DNA of 64,000 nt from Oceanobacillus zhaokaii (GTDB lineage: Bacteria; Bacillota; Bacilli; Bacillales; Amphibacillaceae), in NCBI RefSeq assembly GCF_003352005.1, contig NZ_CP024848.1, forward strand, positions 2,923,001 through 2,987,000, written 5' to 3'. Below are positions 8,549 to 18,323 of the stretch, piece by piece (the stretch's first letter is position 1; every line of letters begins with the position of its first letter). The notes beneath the pieces were generated by a model. That model had not been told where the DNA came from. It was given only the letters and a program-made list of their open reading frames with translations, and made no database searches. The position numbers were made by a program, and so were the translations under genes.

Positions 8549-9120
8549 GATTTACCCTCACTGTTATTTCTGACATTTGTTTTATCACTGAGTGTAAGGG
8601 CAATAATTAAAAGTGCAGCAATGATTATTCCCGGGTGAATATGTAATAATTGCAGTGCTACAAACAGAATACCGCCAATGATAAAAGCCTTTTCCCAGCC
8701 AAATCCTTTTCCAGCCTTTTTCACAAATCCCCAAGTTAACACAGCCATCATCATTCCTACTACTGGAACAACAGCCGCAGTCATACCTCGAACCCAATCA
8801 AATTCTTTGAAAGTGGAAAGTGAAGTTAATAGGAATATCATTAATAGAATTGTCGGAAAGATTGATGCAATTACAGCATTTAACATTCCAATAAAACCAG
8901 AAATCCGGTAGCCGACATATCCAGCTAGTTTTGTAGCAATTGGTCCAGGCAAGGTATTAGCGATTGCCAGCATATCGCCGAATTCCTCCTCCGTCATCCA
9001 GTTGTATTTTTCGACTACTTCTTTTTGTATTAACGGAATGGAAGCAGGACCGCCACCAAATCCAAGCATACCGGACCTGAAAAACGCCATAAATATATTC
9101 CACTGTGTCATTGTTCTCAC
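8545..9120 (-). CDS. chromate transporter ChrA, short form (first half)
   Basis: A 191-residue CHR-domain membrane protein paralogous to its downstream neighbour, with GGGPASIPLIQKEV and LPGPIATKLAGYVGY. Start choice is uncertain: GTG at 9120 has AAGG only 3 bp upstream, while the ATG at 9111 has the same AAGG 12 bp upstream. Both give a complete first membrane segment. Together with the 175-residue partner it should form a two-subunit oxyanion exporter. Confidence 0.9.
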   Translation of the reverse strand: MRTMTQWNIFMAFFRSGMLGFGGGPASIPLIQKEVVEKYNWMTEEEFGDMLAIANTLPGPIATKLAGYVGYRISGFIGMLNAVIASIFPTILLMIFLLTSLSTFKEFDWVRGMTAAVVPVVGMMMAVLTWGFVKKAGKGFGWEKAFIIGGILFVALQLLHIHPGIIIAALLIIALTLSDKTNVRNNSEGKS

Positions 9121-9297
9121 AAACCTTTTTTATAATATGTATTGAATTTTAGTTCTTGCTCGCCAACAGTGATTTTTTTTATGATATTCTATTTTATCAT
9201 ATCAAACCCGATACTTCCTCAAACAGTAGATAATCCTGATTTATTTATCCATTATAATTGAATTTAAGCAGATAAATTATACTTTCTAAACAACCAA

Positions 9298-9326
9298 AAA
9301 TACGTTCCCTTGGGAGCAACGTATTT
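9298..9326 (-). terminator. terminator for yciI-like gene
   Basis: AAATACGTT pairs with AACGTATTT around a small inner CCC/GGG hairpin. On the minus strand it is followed by T residues. A second hairpin, ATGCCATG/CATGGCAT at about 9351-9375, lies between it and the gene. Confidence 0.6.
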
Positions 9327-9472
9327 AAACCTATTTTTTCATAAGCAAATGCCATGCACTCTATGTACATGGCATGTTAAAAATTTCATATTTTTCTTAA
9401 TTTCTATAGAGACGGTTATGCTATGAACCTTGGAATTAATCTAGCAAATGGTATAAAAGAAACAGTATTCTA

Positions 9473-9754
9473 TCAATCCACAATCGGACTTGCTTCAACC
9501 GTCATTTCCCATTCATGGATCTCATAGCCCCTAGCTCCACTAGCAACATATGGATCTTTCTTCACGATTGCTTCTACCTCATCATGATTTTCAGCTATGT
9601 AAATGACTAATCCACCAGTTCCATCAGTAAACCGCCCCTTCGCGAATACCTTGCCTTCCTCCGCTTTTTCTTTTAAATAAGCAAGATGGTCCGGACGAAA
9701 TGTAACATTCTTCTCTTGATCTAACATAGGTGAAAATACTGCAAAATAGCTCAT
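9473..9754 (-). CDS. YciI family protein
   Basis: A 93-residue ferredoxin-like alpha-beta protein of the YciI/YCII family: the N-terminal strand YFAVFSPML, the RPDHLAYLKEKAEEGKVF helix with the family histidine, a central GGLVIYIA strand, and the C-terminal ARGYEIHEW. These proteins have a conserved His/Asp pair and unknown or dehydrochlorinase-like activities. The SD GAGGAGTGAC is in place. It is 54 bp upstream of rpiA's stop but reads the same way and may be independent. Confidence 0.88.
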   Translation of the reverse strand: MSYFAVFSPMLDQEKNVTFRPDHLAYLKEKAEEGKVFAKGRFTDGTGGLVIYIAENHDEVEAIVKKDPYVASGARGYEIHEWEMTVEASPIVD

Positions 9755-9808
9755 GTGTCTGTCACTCCTCGAATTTTATCAAATTTTCCCAGAATTAAAA
9801 TTTATTAT

Positions 9809-10489
9809 TTAGGATGTAATAACTTCAACTTCACTTCCATTACTAACGATAACTGTATTCGCCATATTAACGAATAATCCTGTTTCAACAACGCCGACAA
9901 GTTGTATCAATTGTTTGTGCAGCTTCTTCGGATCATTAATCTCTCCAAAGGAACAGTCTAAAATATAATTTCCATTATCAGAAACGAAAATTTGTTCATC
10001 TTTCTTTCTTATTATTGGCTGAGCTCCAAGTAAAGCAATATTTTTTGCTGTTACTTCCCATCCAAATGGGAGTACTTCAACAGGTAAAGGATAACTCCCT
10101 AAATGTGGAACTAATTTAGACTTGTCAACGATGATAATTAATTCCTTGGCTGCCATCGCAATCACTTTCTCCCTAAAAAGTGCTCCTCCTCCACCTTTTA
10201 TCAAGTGAAAATCTCGATCGACTTCATCCGCGCCATCGATTGTGATATCTAACTGAGCTACTTTTGAGAAATCTGTCAATGGCACTCCAAAGTCCTTTGC
10301 CCATTGTGCTGTTTGATTAGAAGATGGTATTCCTTCAATATCGAGACCTTGCTGAACAAGCTCTCCAAGCTTTCTGATCATCCAATATACAGTGGAACCT
10401 GATCCAAGACCTACTTTCATTTCATTCTTCACATAATGTACTGCTTCTTCTCCAGCAAGCTTTTTTGCCTTGTCCATATCATTCAACAT
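9809..10489 (-). CDS. rpiA: ribose-5-phosphate isomerase A
   Basis: A 226-residue RpiA, which interconverts ribose-5-phosphate and ribulose-5-phosphate in the pentose phosphate pathway. Family motifs are GLGSGSTVYWMI (phosphate-binding loop), the catalytic DGADEVD, KGGGGALFREK and VEVLPFGWE. The frame extends to 10549, but the ATG at 10489 is preceded by GGGAGGAT and gives the normal family length. The start lies 38 bp from the stop of the upstream lipase-like gene, so cotranscription is likely. Confidence 0.95.
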   Translation of the reverse strand: MLNDMDKAKKLAGEEAVHYVKNEMKVGLGSGSTVYWMIRKLGELVQQGLDIEGIPSSNQTAQWAKDFGVPLTDFSKVAQLDITIDGADEVDRDFHLIKGGGGALFREKVIAMAAKELIIIVDKSKLVPHLGSYPLPVEVLPFGWEVTAKNIALLGAQPIIRKKDEQIFVSDNGNYILDCSFGEINDPKKLHKQLIQLVGVVETGLFVNMANTVIVSNGSEVEVITS

Positions 10490-10527
10490 GATTATCCTCC
10501 CATTGCAACGCTTACTTCTATTATATC

Positions 10528-11382
10528 CTATTCGTTTATACTCCTCCAAGTTCTAACCAAGCCATCGACTATTGGATCAATTACCTCGTTCTCTCTCTCA
10601 TAATCACGATGCGACAATGGACTCCAGCTTGTAAAGATTCCACCTGCATTCACGGCTAAGTCTTTTGTAACTGCCTGGTTATATGCTTCATTCATCCCTT
10701 TCAATGGATAAGCAAGTACGTCATCCTTATCATAAAAATTGAGCCACTCACCTTTTACATTTGGGTAAAAATTGCTTATCTTTGGTGAAGGAATAGTGAT
10801 TGGTGAGCCAAAGTCCGTATATCGTAAGGACCACAACACCATCGGGCTTCCTAATGTATAGAAGAGTGTTAAGGTTTCACACTGCTCGATTGGTGTATAA
10901 TCCATCCGACGCCGAGTCTGCACACCTCTATTTTCCCGTTTATACTGTAAATCATAGAAATAATTGCTTGCAACAATCGTACCAAGGCTATGACTGATCA
11001 CACAAAGCGGTGCATCTGGTCCAGCTTTTTCTCGCAAACGATTAATGGCAGCAGCAACATATGCATGCACTTTGTCATAATTCTGGTTCCCAAACATTGT
11101 TGGTTGATATGCAATCGCATCACCCAAAAATTCGATAACAAAACGTCTTAACCGTGGAAAATCCAGGTCGGCACTAAGCTGCATTTTACTCCATAATTCT
11201 GTTTGTTTTGGTTCAAATATCTGAGACCAAAAGACAGGCTCGAACACTAATTCATTCTCTGCATTTTCAAACGGTAACTTCTTGGCAAATCGCTTGGAAA
11301 TTCGCTTCATTATCTCCTCTGCAAAATCCTCTTTTGGCGTTCCCATTCCATGCAGAATCGCTATCGCAATCTTTTGTGTCAT
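10528..11382 (-). CDS. alpha/beta-hydrolase-like protein (lipase-type GXSXG)
   Basis: A 284-residue protein. It begins with a strand and oxyanion-type turn IAIAILHGMGTP and has the nucleophile elbow CVISHSLGTIVAS (Ser near residue 131). The DKDDVLAYPL segment and the late SPLSHRDYE histidine are candidates for the remaining triad residues. No signal peptide is seen. The family is found in several bacterial phyla without a firm function; a lipase or esterase is the best inference. The ATG at 11382 follows GGGGGTC; the upstream in-frame start at 11421 has no SD. Confidence 0.75.
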   Translation of the reverse strand: MTQKIAIAILHGMGTPKEDFAEEIMKRISKRFAKKLPFENAENELVFEPVFWSQIFEPKQTELWSKMQLSADLDFPRLRRFVIEFLGDAIAYQPTMFGNQNYDKVHAYVAAAINRLREKAGPDAPLCVISHSLGTIVASNYFYDLQYKRENRGVQTRRRMDYTPIEQCETLTLFYTLGSPMVLWSLRYTDFGSPITIPSPKISNFYPNVKGEWLNFYDKDDVLAYPLKGMNEAYNQAVTKDLAVNAGGIFTSWSPLSHRDYERENEVIDPIVDGLVRTWRSINE

Positions 11383-11578
11383 GATAGACCCCCAGTAATA
11401 TTCGCTCACAAATTTTACCAACTAGTCTATTCTATTATATTACTAATCGTTGGAAAGCAGATGATAAATAATACCCAGATTAGAAAGGTGCCTAAAAAAG
11501 TGATTATCTCTATTGTTATTATTAAGCGGTATTTAGATAAAATGCGACATAAATTGGGATGCGGGCTACTCTCAGGCA

Positions 11579-11760
11579 AGTCGCTCCAGAATACTTCGCT
11601 TTCCACGGGGAGCTGGTGAGCCTACTCGCGCTTACGCGCTTCATAGACTCACCTAGGCTCTTCTTCCCGTAGGACAAGGAAGGCTTCGGCAGCGTTACAT
11701 CGCACGAAGAAAATTGCTTTTTATTTTCAAGGAGTCTTCGTGTATTTCTTCCGCTGGGTA
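11579..11760 (-). repeat. interspersed repeat, family A, copy 2 (reverse)
   Basis: About 180 bp in reverse orientation. It starts TCGCTCCAGAATAC and ends GTGTATTTCTTCCGCTGGG. The interior shares GGTGAGCCT and GACTCACCTAGGCTCTTCTTCCCG with the 43.7 kb copy. It fills most of the gap between the hydrolase gene and the oppA terminator; the rest of that gap shows no gene. Confidence 0.75.
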
Positions 11761-11966
11761 AGTCAGAAAGTAACGGTAAATGAGTGGCTTACACAATAAC
11801 ACCCGATTTCATTTGTAACAAATGACGGAGACTGATTTGTGATTAGAAACACACCACTCCAATCTGAAAACAAAAATTATCACTAGTTTCGCACTTTACA
11901 TTACCTGCGAATGATCATTCAACACTTAAAAAATGCATCTCTCCTTTAAAATTCAGCCAAACGTAA

Positions 11967-11995
11967 AGAAGACCCGCACCAATAGCGAGCCTTCT
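11967..11995 (-). terminator. terminator of the opp operon
   Basis: AGAAGACCCGC (11967-11977) pairs over 11 bp, with two G-U pairs, with GCGAGCCTTCT (11985-11995). It lies just after the oppA stop codon on the minus strand. Confidence 0.75.
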
Positions 11996-12013
11996 ATAGA
12001 AGTATACTTAAAC

Positions 12014-13888
12014 TTATGGAAGTACTGGTTCTTCTTGCGTTAAACCAACTTCTTGCCAATTCTCCCATGATGTTTTAATCGAAAAGTCTGTTACACGGCT
12101 GTTAACCGGCACTAATTCAGAACGATAAAGCGTTGGGAATACAGGAATATCTTCAACCATTAATTCTTGCCATTGTTTATAAATATCTTGACGATATGCA
12201 AGATCCATTGATTTTTCTGATGCACCTGCTGCTAGTAATTCATCATTCTTTTCACTTGTATATCGTGTATAGTTATAACCAGCATTACGACCGTATAATC
12301 CTGTTTGGTCTACGTCCGTACCAGTACCCCATGCACCTTGATAAACATCAACTTCATCGTCATCGCCTTCAAGCTTATCGTAGAAACTGTTAAATTCAAT
12401 TAGTCCTCCACCTAGTAATTGAACATTCAGTCCGACAGCTTTCCATGCTTGAACGTAATAGTTTGCCATTGGCTCTGCAACATCTCCACCTGACATAGAA
12501 GCAAAATTAATCACTAATTCTTCTCCCTCAGGATTTTCACGAAGACCATCACCATCAACATCAACATACCCAGCTTCATCTAAAATACGCTTCGCTTCTT
12601 CTGGATCATATGTTGGTGTTTCAATTGATGCATCGTGATACTCTTTGAATGGTGGAATAATCAATGTTGTTGCCTGCCAACGCAGACCATTATAGAATTT
12701 TTCACCTACTGCATTATTGTCCACCGCATGCCACATTGCCTTACGTAAGTTTACATCAGCCATTTTTGCGTCTGGATCTGTAACACTTTCACCTTTTTCC
12801 GCATCAAATTTACCTAATTTAAAGCCGATATACGTATATCCTAATTCTTGTTGTCCTAAGAATTCAACATTCGTCAGCTTTTCTGCAACATCTGGATACT
12901 GATCCGTTGGGAATGGTTCAGCTATGTCAATTTCACCAGTTTCTAATGCATTTGCTACTGTTGTAGGTGGAATTACTTTTAATGTAACCCCATCAAGCTT
13001 CGGAGCACCTCTCCAATAATCTTCATTTGCTGTGTATGTTACAGATTCTCCTGGAACAATTTGCTCCACTTTAAATGGTCCAAAACCAATTGGGTTCACA
13101 CGAACCGCATCACTTTCAGCCATCTCTGCTACTGGAATATCTTTGAAAATATGCTTTGGCATTGGCGCAGTCCAAATTCCACTAGCTAACAACGATGGAT
13201 TTGGTTCTGTAAATGTAATTTTGATTGTCTTTTCATCGACAACTTCAACACCAGAGATTTTATCTGCTTCTCCTGCGTTGTATTCTTCTATACCAACAAC
13301 ATTTTCAACTGCATAGTAACGCATTCCAGTATAATCTGGACTGCCAATTACTTCATACGCGAATTCTAAGTCCTCCGCTTTAACTGGTTCACCATCATGC
13401 CAGTTTACATTATCACGGATTTTAATTGTGAAAGTTGTGCCAGCTTCATCAACTTCCCACTCTGCTGCACCATCTTGTGTATAAGTGAAGTTATCATTCT
13501 CGATACTTAAAAGATCACCATCAGGTTCTGCAAAGAATTTCATAACGTGAAAATCTGGATTACCCTCATAAAATACTGGGTTAAGGATACCTTCGAAAGC
13601 TGTGTCAGATACTAAACCATAGTTTAGTGTGCCGCCATCGATCGCTTCCCCTTCATTTGTCTTATCAGAGCTGAAGTCCTCAATAGAATATAGATTATCT
13701 CCACTTTCTGCCTTTTCTTCAGCGTCTTCTTTGTCAGCGTCTTCCTCTGCACCCTCATCTGTACCTTCGTCTGTAGCAGGATCCTCTGAATCAGCCGGTT
13801 TCTCTTCATCAGTTCCGCCGCTGCTACATGCTGCTAATACTAGAACTAATGCAAGCATTAGAGCCAAAAGCCACTTTGTCTGTTTCAT
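12014..13888 (-). CDS. oppA: oligopeptide ABC transporter substrate-binding lipoprotein
   Basis: A 624-residue SBP family 5 (OppA-like) protein. The N-terminus is a lipoprotein signal with the lipobox LVLAAC (Cys 21). A strongly acidic linker follows (about residues 24-65, Glu/Asp/Ala rich), then the bilobed peptide-binding domain with NVNWHDGEPVKAED and FEPYTYTA-like elements typical of the family. It would sit on the outer face of the membrane and deliver peptides to OppBC. It is the last gene of the operon, 170 bp after oppC, with the SD GGGGAGG and a hairpin in that gap. The acidic linker and low pI fit halotolerant Bacillaceae. Confidence 0.92.
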   Translation of the reverse strand: MKQTKWLLALMLALVLVLAACSSGGTDEEKPADSEDPATDEGTDEGAEEDADKEDAEEKAESGDNLYSIEDFSSDKTNEGEAIDGGTLNYGLVSDTAFEGILNPVFYEGNPDFHVMKFFAEPDGDLLSIENDNFTYTQDGAAEWEVDEAGTTFTIKIRDNVNWHDGEPVKAEDLEFAYEVIGSPDYTGMRYYAVENVVGIEEYNAGEADKISGVEVVDEKTIKITFTEPNPSLLASGIWTAPMPKHIFKDIPVAEMAESDAVRVNPIGFGPFKVEQIVPGESVTYTANEDYWRGAPKLDGVTLKVIPPTTVANALETGEIDIAEPFPTDQYPDVAEKLTNVEFLGQQELGYTYIGFKLGKFDAEKGESVTDPDAKMADVNLRKAMWHAVDNNAVGEKFYNGLRWQATTLIIPPFKEYHDASIETPTYDPEEAKRILDEAGYVDVDGDGLRENPEGEELVINFASMSGGDVAEPMANYYVQAWKAVGLNVQLLGGGLIEFNSFYDKLEGDDDEVDVYQGAWGTGTDVDQTGLYGRNAGYNYTRYTSEKNDELLAAGASEKSMDLAYRQDIYKQWQELMVEDIPVFPTLYRSELVPVNSRVTDFSIKTSWENWQEVGLTQEEPVLP

Positions 13889-13920
13889 TCTTGTAACCTC
13901 CCCTTTTTGTCCTTTATTTA

Positions 13921-13946
13921 TCAGTCACAAAAAATTCCTTGACTGA
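13921..13946 (-). other. hairpin in the oppC-oppA gap
   Basis: A perfect 7-bp stem TCAGTCA/TGACTGA with a 12-nt loop lies just before the oppA ribosome binding site. It could set 5' ends or stability of a processed oppA message; this is inference. Confidence 0.4.
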
Positions 13947-14058
13947 TTGCTATACTTGAACACCAATATAATAAAATATTGATGGAAGTAACATTGTAAT
14001 TTATTATCAATCTTCCCGCCCATCACCCCCTTAAAATATCCTCCATCCCTGCTAGATA

Positions 14059-14967
14059 TTAACCTCGTCTCTGTCTTGCATCCGTTGCTCGTCTTAATGC
14101 CTCACCTACATTTCGAACCATTAACATCATGACTAAAATCAAAACAGCAGCTGGTACCCAGATCCACCATCTATATTCCAATGTTTGTGGGTTTGTCGCA
14201 TAGCTTAATAGTGTACCAAGACTCGGTGTACTTTCAGGAAAACCAAATCCTAAGAAGGAGAGTCCTGATTCAATTCCTATGTTTGCTGCTAAATTCAATG
14301 TCATCGTTACAATAATTAAAGAACTAATATTCGGCATCACTTCTCTAAAAATAATCTTCGTATGCGATGTACCAAGCGTTTTCGACGCCTGTACATAATC
14401 CAGTTCTTTCTCTTGCAGTGCCTTTGACCTGATTAATCTTGCTATTCCCATCCAGTTAAAGGCTGCCATAATGAAAGAGAATGCCAATATCGTATAATTA
14501 GGTACGATAGATACAAACACAATGACTAACATTGTGAAAGGTAAAACCTGGAAAAAGTCAAGAACACGCATCAGCGCATTATCTGTATATCCACCGAAGT
14601 ATCCTGCAATCAATCCAAAGGCAATTCCGAATATGCCACTGATCGCAGTCACTAAAAATCCAATGGAAAGCGAGTTTCGCGTCCCGATAATAAGTTGGCC
14701 AAATATGTCACGACCACCATAATCTGTCCCTAAGGTAAATTCTTCTGAGGGGGGCTCATGGATTGCGAACAAATCCACCCTGACAATTTCATCTTGATCT
14801 AATATCATCGAAATTCCGAATACAAACATCGTAATGAGAATCAAGAGTATTAATGAGACGAGTGCAAGCTTATCCCGGACAATTTCTTTCCATAGGATTT
14901 TTAGACCGGATGGACTCTTCGTAGGATCCTGTATTTGATTCGCTAAATTTGTATTGTTTACTTCCAT
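14059..14967 (-). CDS. oppC: oligopeptide ABC transporter permease OppC
   Basis: A 302-residue permease of the DppC/OppC type. It has an N-terminal membrane segment preceded by a cytoplasmic helix (KILWKEIVRDKLALVSLI), a periplasmic-side loop ending in LGTDYGGRDIFGQLI, and the binding-protein-dependent transport domain with the EAA-like loop (RSKALQEKELDYVQASKTLG). It pairs with OppB. The frame extends to a GTG at 14976, but GGAG overlaps that codon and correctly spaces the ATG at 14967. A family B repeat lies between oppB and this gene. Confidence 0.93.
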   Translation of the reverse strand: MEVNNTNLANQIQDPTKSPSGLKILWKEIVRDKLALVSLILLILITMFVFGISMILDQDEIVRVDLFAIHEPPSEEFTLGTDYGGRDIFGQLIIGTRNSLSIGFLVTAISGIFGIAFGLIAGYFGGYTDNALMRVLDFFQVLPFTMLVIVFVSIVPNYTILAFSFIMAAFNWMGIARLIRSKALQEKELDYVQASKTLGTSHTKIIFREVMPNISSLIIVTMTLNLAANIGIESGLSFLGFGFPESTPSLGTLLSYATNPQTLEYRWWIWVPAAVLILVMMLMVRNVGEALRRATDARQRRG

Positions 14968-14985
14968 TTTTATCACTCCAAAGTT

Positions 14986-15060
14986 TAGAAAACTAGGGTT
15001 TAACCAGGGCCTTACGGTAAAAGCCTTAGTTACACTTATGTAGTAGAATTATTTAATACA
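14986..15060. repeat. interspersed hairpin repeat, family B, copy 1
   Basis: It begins GAAAACTAGGGTTTAACC, then CCTTACGG, then GCCTTAGTTACACTTATGTAGTA. The same layout occurs at 42.5 and 50.8 kb. AACTARGG and CCTTAGTT are inverted around a central stem. This copy sits inside the opp operon between oppB and oppC. Confidence 0.75.
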
Positions 15061-15083
15061 TTCCTAGCTACATAGCTTGATTC

Positions 15084-16046
15084 TTATTTAATACGGATAC
15101 GTGGATCAACGAGACTCAAGATAATATCTGATAAAAGTGCCCCTAGAATCGCTGCAATCCCGAATATTAATACAACAGCGTTCACAACACTATAATCGCG
15201 TAAAAGTATCGATTCAATGAAGAGCTGTCCCATTCCTGGAAATCCAAAAATCATTTCAACAAAAACCGTTCCCCCGATTAGAAATGTAATTTCATAACCA
15301 AAGAATGCCGCAATCGGTAATAGTGAGTTTCTTAAAATATGTTTATTATAGACACGAGATTCTGAAGCACCTTTTGCTCTGGCTGTAATAATAAACTCTT
15401 TTTGTTTTGTATCCACTATTTCACTTCGCAAATATTGCACCGTTGAAACAGTTTGTATTAATGCCATTGAGATGGCTGGCAGCAATAAATGCTGTGCCTT
15501 GCTTAATACATATTCAAATGTTCCTGGTTCCAGACCAGGGGTCACACTCCCACTCGTTGGGAACCATTGCAGTTGATATCCAAATACCCAGAGCATCACG
15601 AGTCCAAAAATAAATAATGGCGTTGCAAATCCGATATATGTATAACCAGTAATCGATGAATCAAGAATCGAGTCATTGTATCGACCACTCAATATCCCTA
15701 AAGGAATTGCAATAATATAAGTAATGATTAATGTCGCAAGTGATAACCAAAATGTATTGATCATCCGCTGCTCAATCAATTCTGATACAGGCATTTTGAA
15801 ACGGAAGGATTGTCCTAAATCACCTTGCACTAATCCCGATGCCCATTCCCCATACTTTTGATACCATGGATCATTTAATCCAAGCTTTTCTCTCAATGCA
15901 TTCTTTTGTTCTAGACTGACATTTGGATCAACCAAACCCGAAAGTGCGTCACCAGGCATTGCTTGTGCCAGCATAAAGATTAAAACACTAAGGAGAATGA
16001 TTTGAGGTATCGTAATTAAAATACGTCTAACGATAAATTTCCACAT
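15084..16046 (-). CDS. oppB: oligopeptide ABC transporter permease OppB
   Basis: A 320-residue DppB/OppB permease with six membrane segments. It begins FIVRRILITIPQIILLSVL, the standard first helix, and contains the EAA-like loop AKGASESRVYNKHILRNSLLP and the closing GFPGMGQLFIESILLRDY. It forms the channel with OppC. The start lies 7 bp after the oppF stop, so translation is probably coupled. Confidence 0.94.
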   Translation of the reverse strand: MWKFIVRRILITIPQIILLSVLIFMLAQAMPGDALSGLVDPNVSLEQKNALREKLGLNDPWYQKYGEWASGLVQGDLGQSFRFKMPVSELIEQRMINTFWLSLATLIITYIIAIPLGILSGRYNDSILDSSITGYTYIGFATPLFIFGLVMLWVFGYQLQWFPTSGSVTPGLEPGTFEYVLSKAQHLLLPAISMALIQTVSTVQYLRSEIVDTKQKEFIITARAKGASESRVYNKHILRNSLLPIAAFFGYEITFLIGGTVFVEMIFGFPGMGQLFIESILLRDYSVVNAVVLIFGIAAILGALLSDIILSLVDPRIRIK

Positions 16047-16053
16047 CTGGTCA

Positions 16054-16986
16054 TCACCCTCTCTCTGGCAAAGCTACTAAATGAGTATCTGATACAGGCT
16101 GTAATCCATATGCTAATCCATTACTATCAAAATAGTCATTATAGGAATTTGCATATTCTCTTTGTACCTCTTGGCGAAAACGATATTGTTTCTCCCTATT
16201 TCTCGGATTAATATCTGGAATCGCCGAAACGAGTCGCTTTGTATAAATATGCTGCGGATTATTAAATATATCTGCAGTCGTTCCTTGCTCAACATACCGC
16301 CCTTTATACATAATTGCGATATCATCACACATATGTTTTACAATACCTAAATCGTGACTAATAAAAAGATAAGTCAAATTCAGTTCCTTCTGAATATCCT
16401 GCATAAAATTCAGCACCTGCGCTTGAACAGATACATCAAGAGCTGATACAGGTTCATCCGCGATAATTAATTTCGGCTTTAACGCAATTGCTCTGGCAAT
16501 TCCAATCCGCTGTCTTTGCCCTCCAGAGAATTCATGCGGATATTTTAAAATACTTTCTGGACTTAGCCCGACGATTTCCAATAACTCTTGAACCCGCTTT
16601 TTCTCCTCTTGCCTTGATAGATTTTCAAAGTTTCGAAGTGGTTCAGAAATGATATCCACCACTCGCTTTCTTGGATTAAGCGACGAATATGGATCCTGGA
16701 AAATCATCTGAATATCTTTTCTTAACAAACTATTCTTCCGTCCAAATTTCGTTATATCCGTGCCATTAAACGAAACCTTCCCGGAATAGATATTTTCCAG
16801 ACCAATCACGGCTCTGCCTGTTGTTGATTTACCCGATCCAGATTCTCCTACAAGGCCATATGTTCTCCCTTGTTCTATCGAAAATGAAACTCCATCAACT
16901 GCTTTAATATAATCTACTGTTCGATTAAAAATCCCTGCTTTTATTGGAAAATATACTTTTAAATCTTCAACCTCAAGAATTGCCAT
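16054..16986 (-). CDS. oppF: oligopeptide ABC transporter ATP-binding protein OppF
   Basis: A 310-residue ABC ATPase with Walker A GESGSGKST, the signature FSGGQRQRIG, Walker B LIIADEPVSALD, and the C-terminal oligopeptide/dipeptide extension (NPQHIYTKRLVSAIPDINP). It energises the OppBC channel with OppD. The ATG at 16986 has a perfect AAGGAGG; the longer frame to 17049 lies within oppD and is not used. It overlaps the 3' end of oppD by 14 bp. Confidence 0.94.
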   Translation of the reverse strand: MAILEVEDLKVYFPIKAGIFNRTVDYIKAVDGVSFSIEQGRTYGLVGESGSGKSTTGRAVIGLENIYSGKVSFNGTDITKFGRKNSLLRKDIQMIFQDPYSSLNPRKRVVDIISEPLRNFENLSRQEEKKRVQELLEIVGLSPESILKYPHEFSGGQRQRIGIARAIALKPKLIIADEPVSALDVSVQAQVLNFMQDIQKELNLTYLFISHDLGIVKHMCDDIAIMYKGRYVEQGTTADIFNNPQHIYTKRLVSAIPDINPRNREKQYRFRQEVQREYANSYNDYFDSNGLAYGLQPVSDTHLVALPERG

Positions 16987-17983
16987 GTACTTGTGCCTCC
17001 TTGCTCTTATCTGGGAAGTAAAAATGGTTATAACAAGTACAGCGCACATAGTGACCAGGCTCTACTTCATGTAATTCCGGGTTCTCTTCATGTGCGGATG
17101 CTTCTATCCAGGGAATTCTGGCTGCAAATCGACAGCCTTTACGCGGGAGCTTTTGTAACGACGGGACAACTCCCTGAATAACATGGAGCTTGTCCTGCCC
17201 TTCAGCAGGGACGGAGTTAAGCAGTGATCTTGTGTATGGATGTAACGGATTTTCAAACAATGTATATACTTCAGCGATTTCTACAATTTGTCCTGCATAC
17301 ATGACAGCAACACGATCTGCCATCTCTGCAACTACACCTAAATCATGTGTAATTAAAATTACCCCTGAGTCCAAATCGTTTTTCAGTTCTCTAATTAAAT
17401 CTAATATTTGCGCTTGTATTGTCACATCTAATGCTGTTGTCGGTTCATCTGCAATCAGTAAATCTGGTTGGTTAGCAATTGCAATGGCAATAACAATCCG
17501 TTGCCTCATACCTCCTGATAATTCATGCGGAAACTGTTCATACACATATTCTGGTCTTGGTATGTGTACAAGATTGATTAATTCCATTACCCTTTCTTTC
17601 CGTTGTTTCTGTGACATCTCTGGTTTATGTAAAATTAACGCTTCGGCAATTTGATCGCCTATCGTCATTAGTGGATTTAGTGCTGTAAGTGGATCTTGGA
17701 ATATCATTGCTAAATCATCGCCACGTAATTTATTTAATTTCGATGGTGCGATGTTTGCAATATCTTGACCCTTATATAAGATATTCCCTTCAATCTTAGC
17801 TCTTGTATGTAAGCCCATAATCGAAAATGCCAATGCACTCTTTCCAGATCCAGACTCACCAACAATTCCTAAGATTTCATTCTTATCTACTGTTAGTGAT
17901 ACACCATCCACTGCAGCGTAATAGTTATCACCAATTCTGAAGGATGTTTTTAAATTGTTGATTTCCAGTAGCTTATTACTCAA
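16973..17983 (-). CDS. oppD: oligopeptide ABC transporter ATP-binding protein OppD
   Basis: A 336-residue ABC ATPase with Walker A GESGSGKS (residues 42-49), the signature LSGGMRQRI, Walker B LLIADEPTTALD, and the C-terminal domain with a Cys cluster of the OppD/DppD type (GCRFAARIPW...VRCTCYNH), although the first cluster has fewer cysteines than usual. It begins with TTG at 17983, placed by AGGGGTGA; the GTG at 17992 is part of that SD. First gene of the opp operon. Confidence 0.93.
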   Translation of the reverse strand: MSNKLLEINNLKTSFRIGDNYYAAVDGVSLTVDKNEILGIVGESGSGKSALAFSIMGLHTRAKIEGNILYKGQDIANIAPSKLNKLRGDDLAMIFQDPLTALNPLMTIGDQIAEALILHKPEMSQKQRKERVMELINLVHIPRPEYVYEQFPHELSGGMRQRIVIAIAIANQPDLLIADEPTTALDVTIQAQILDLIRELKNDLDSGVILITHDLGVVAEMADRVAVMYAGQIVEIAEVYTLFENPLHPYTRSLLNSVPAEGQDKLHVIQGVVPSLQKLPRKGCRFAARIPWIEASAHEENPELHEVEPGHYVRCTCYNHFYFPDKSKEAQVHGNS

Positions 17984-18323
17984 AACTCTCACCCCTAGTT
18001 ACTAATTTGCTCTGTCTAGATGACCTTTTGCTAAAGATTATCAATTCGTTCTATTTAAGTCTAAATATTAGCATTGGGTATAATCTTCAAATAATTTAAG
18101 TTAAAAATAGTATATGAAATTTATTTCCCTGCATATTTATATTTATTTTATTTTTCCGATAATTCCAGTTATAAAAAATCTAGAAATCTATAACTTTAAC
18201 TATTCCCCAAAATGAACATAATCCAAACCACTAACAAAAATAGTGATTTTATGACTGTATATTACACTTGAAATGGTTTCGTAAATTAATCTTAATATAT
18301 TATAAAGAATTATAAGTGAATAA

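Noticed and set aside
14986..15060. Family B repeat as an ordinary terminator
   Set aside because: There is no T run after the stem, the copy is inside an operon, and near-identical copies occur elsewhere.
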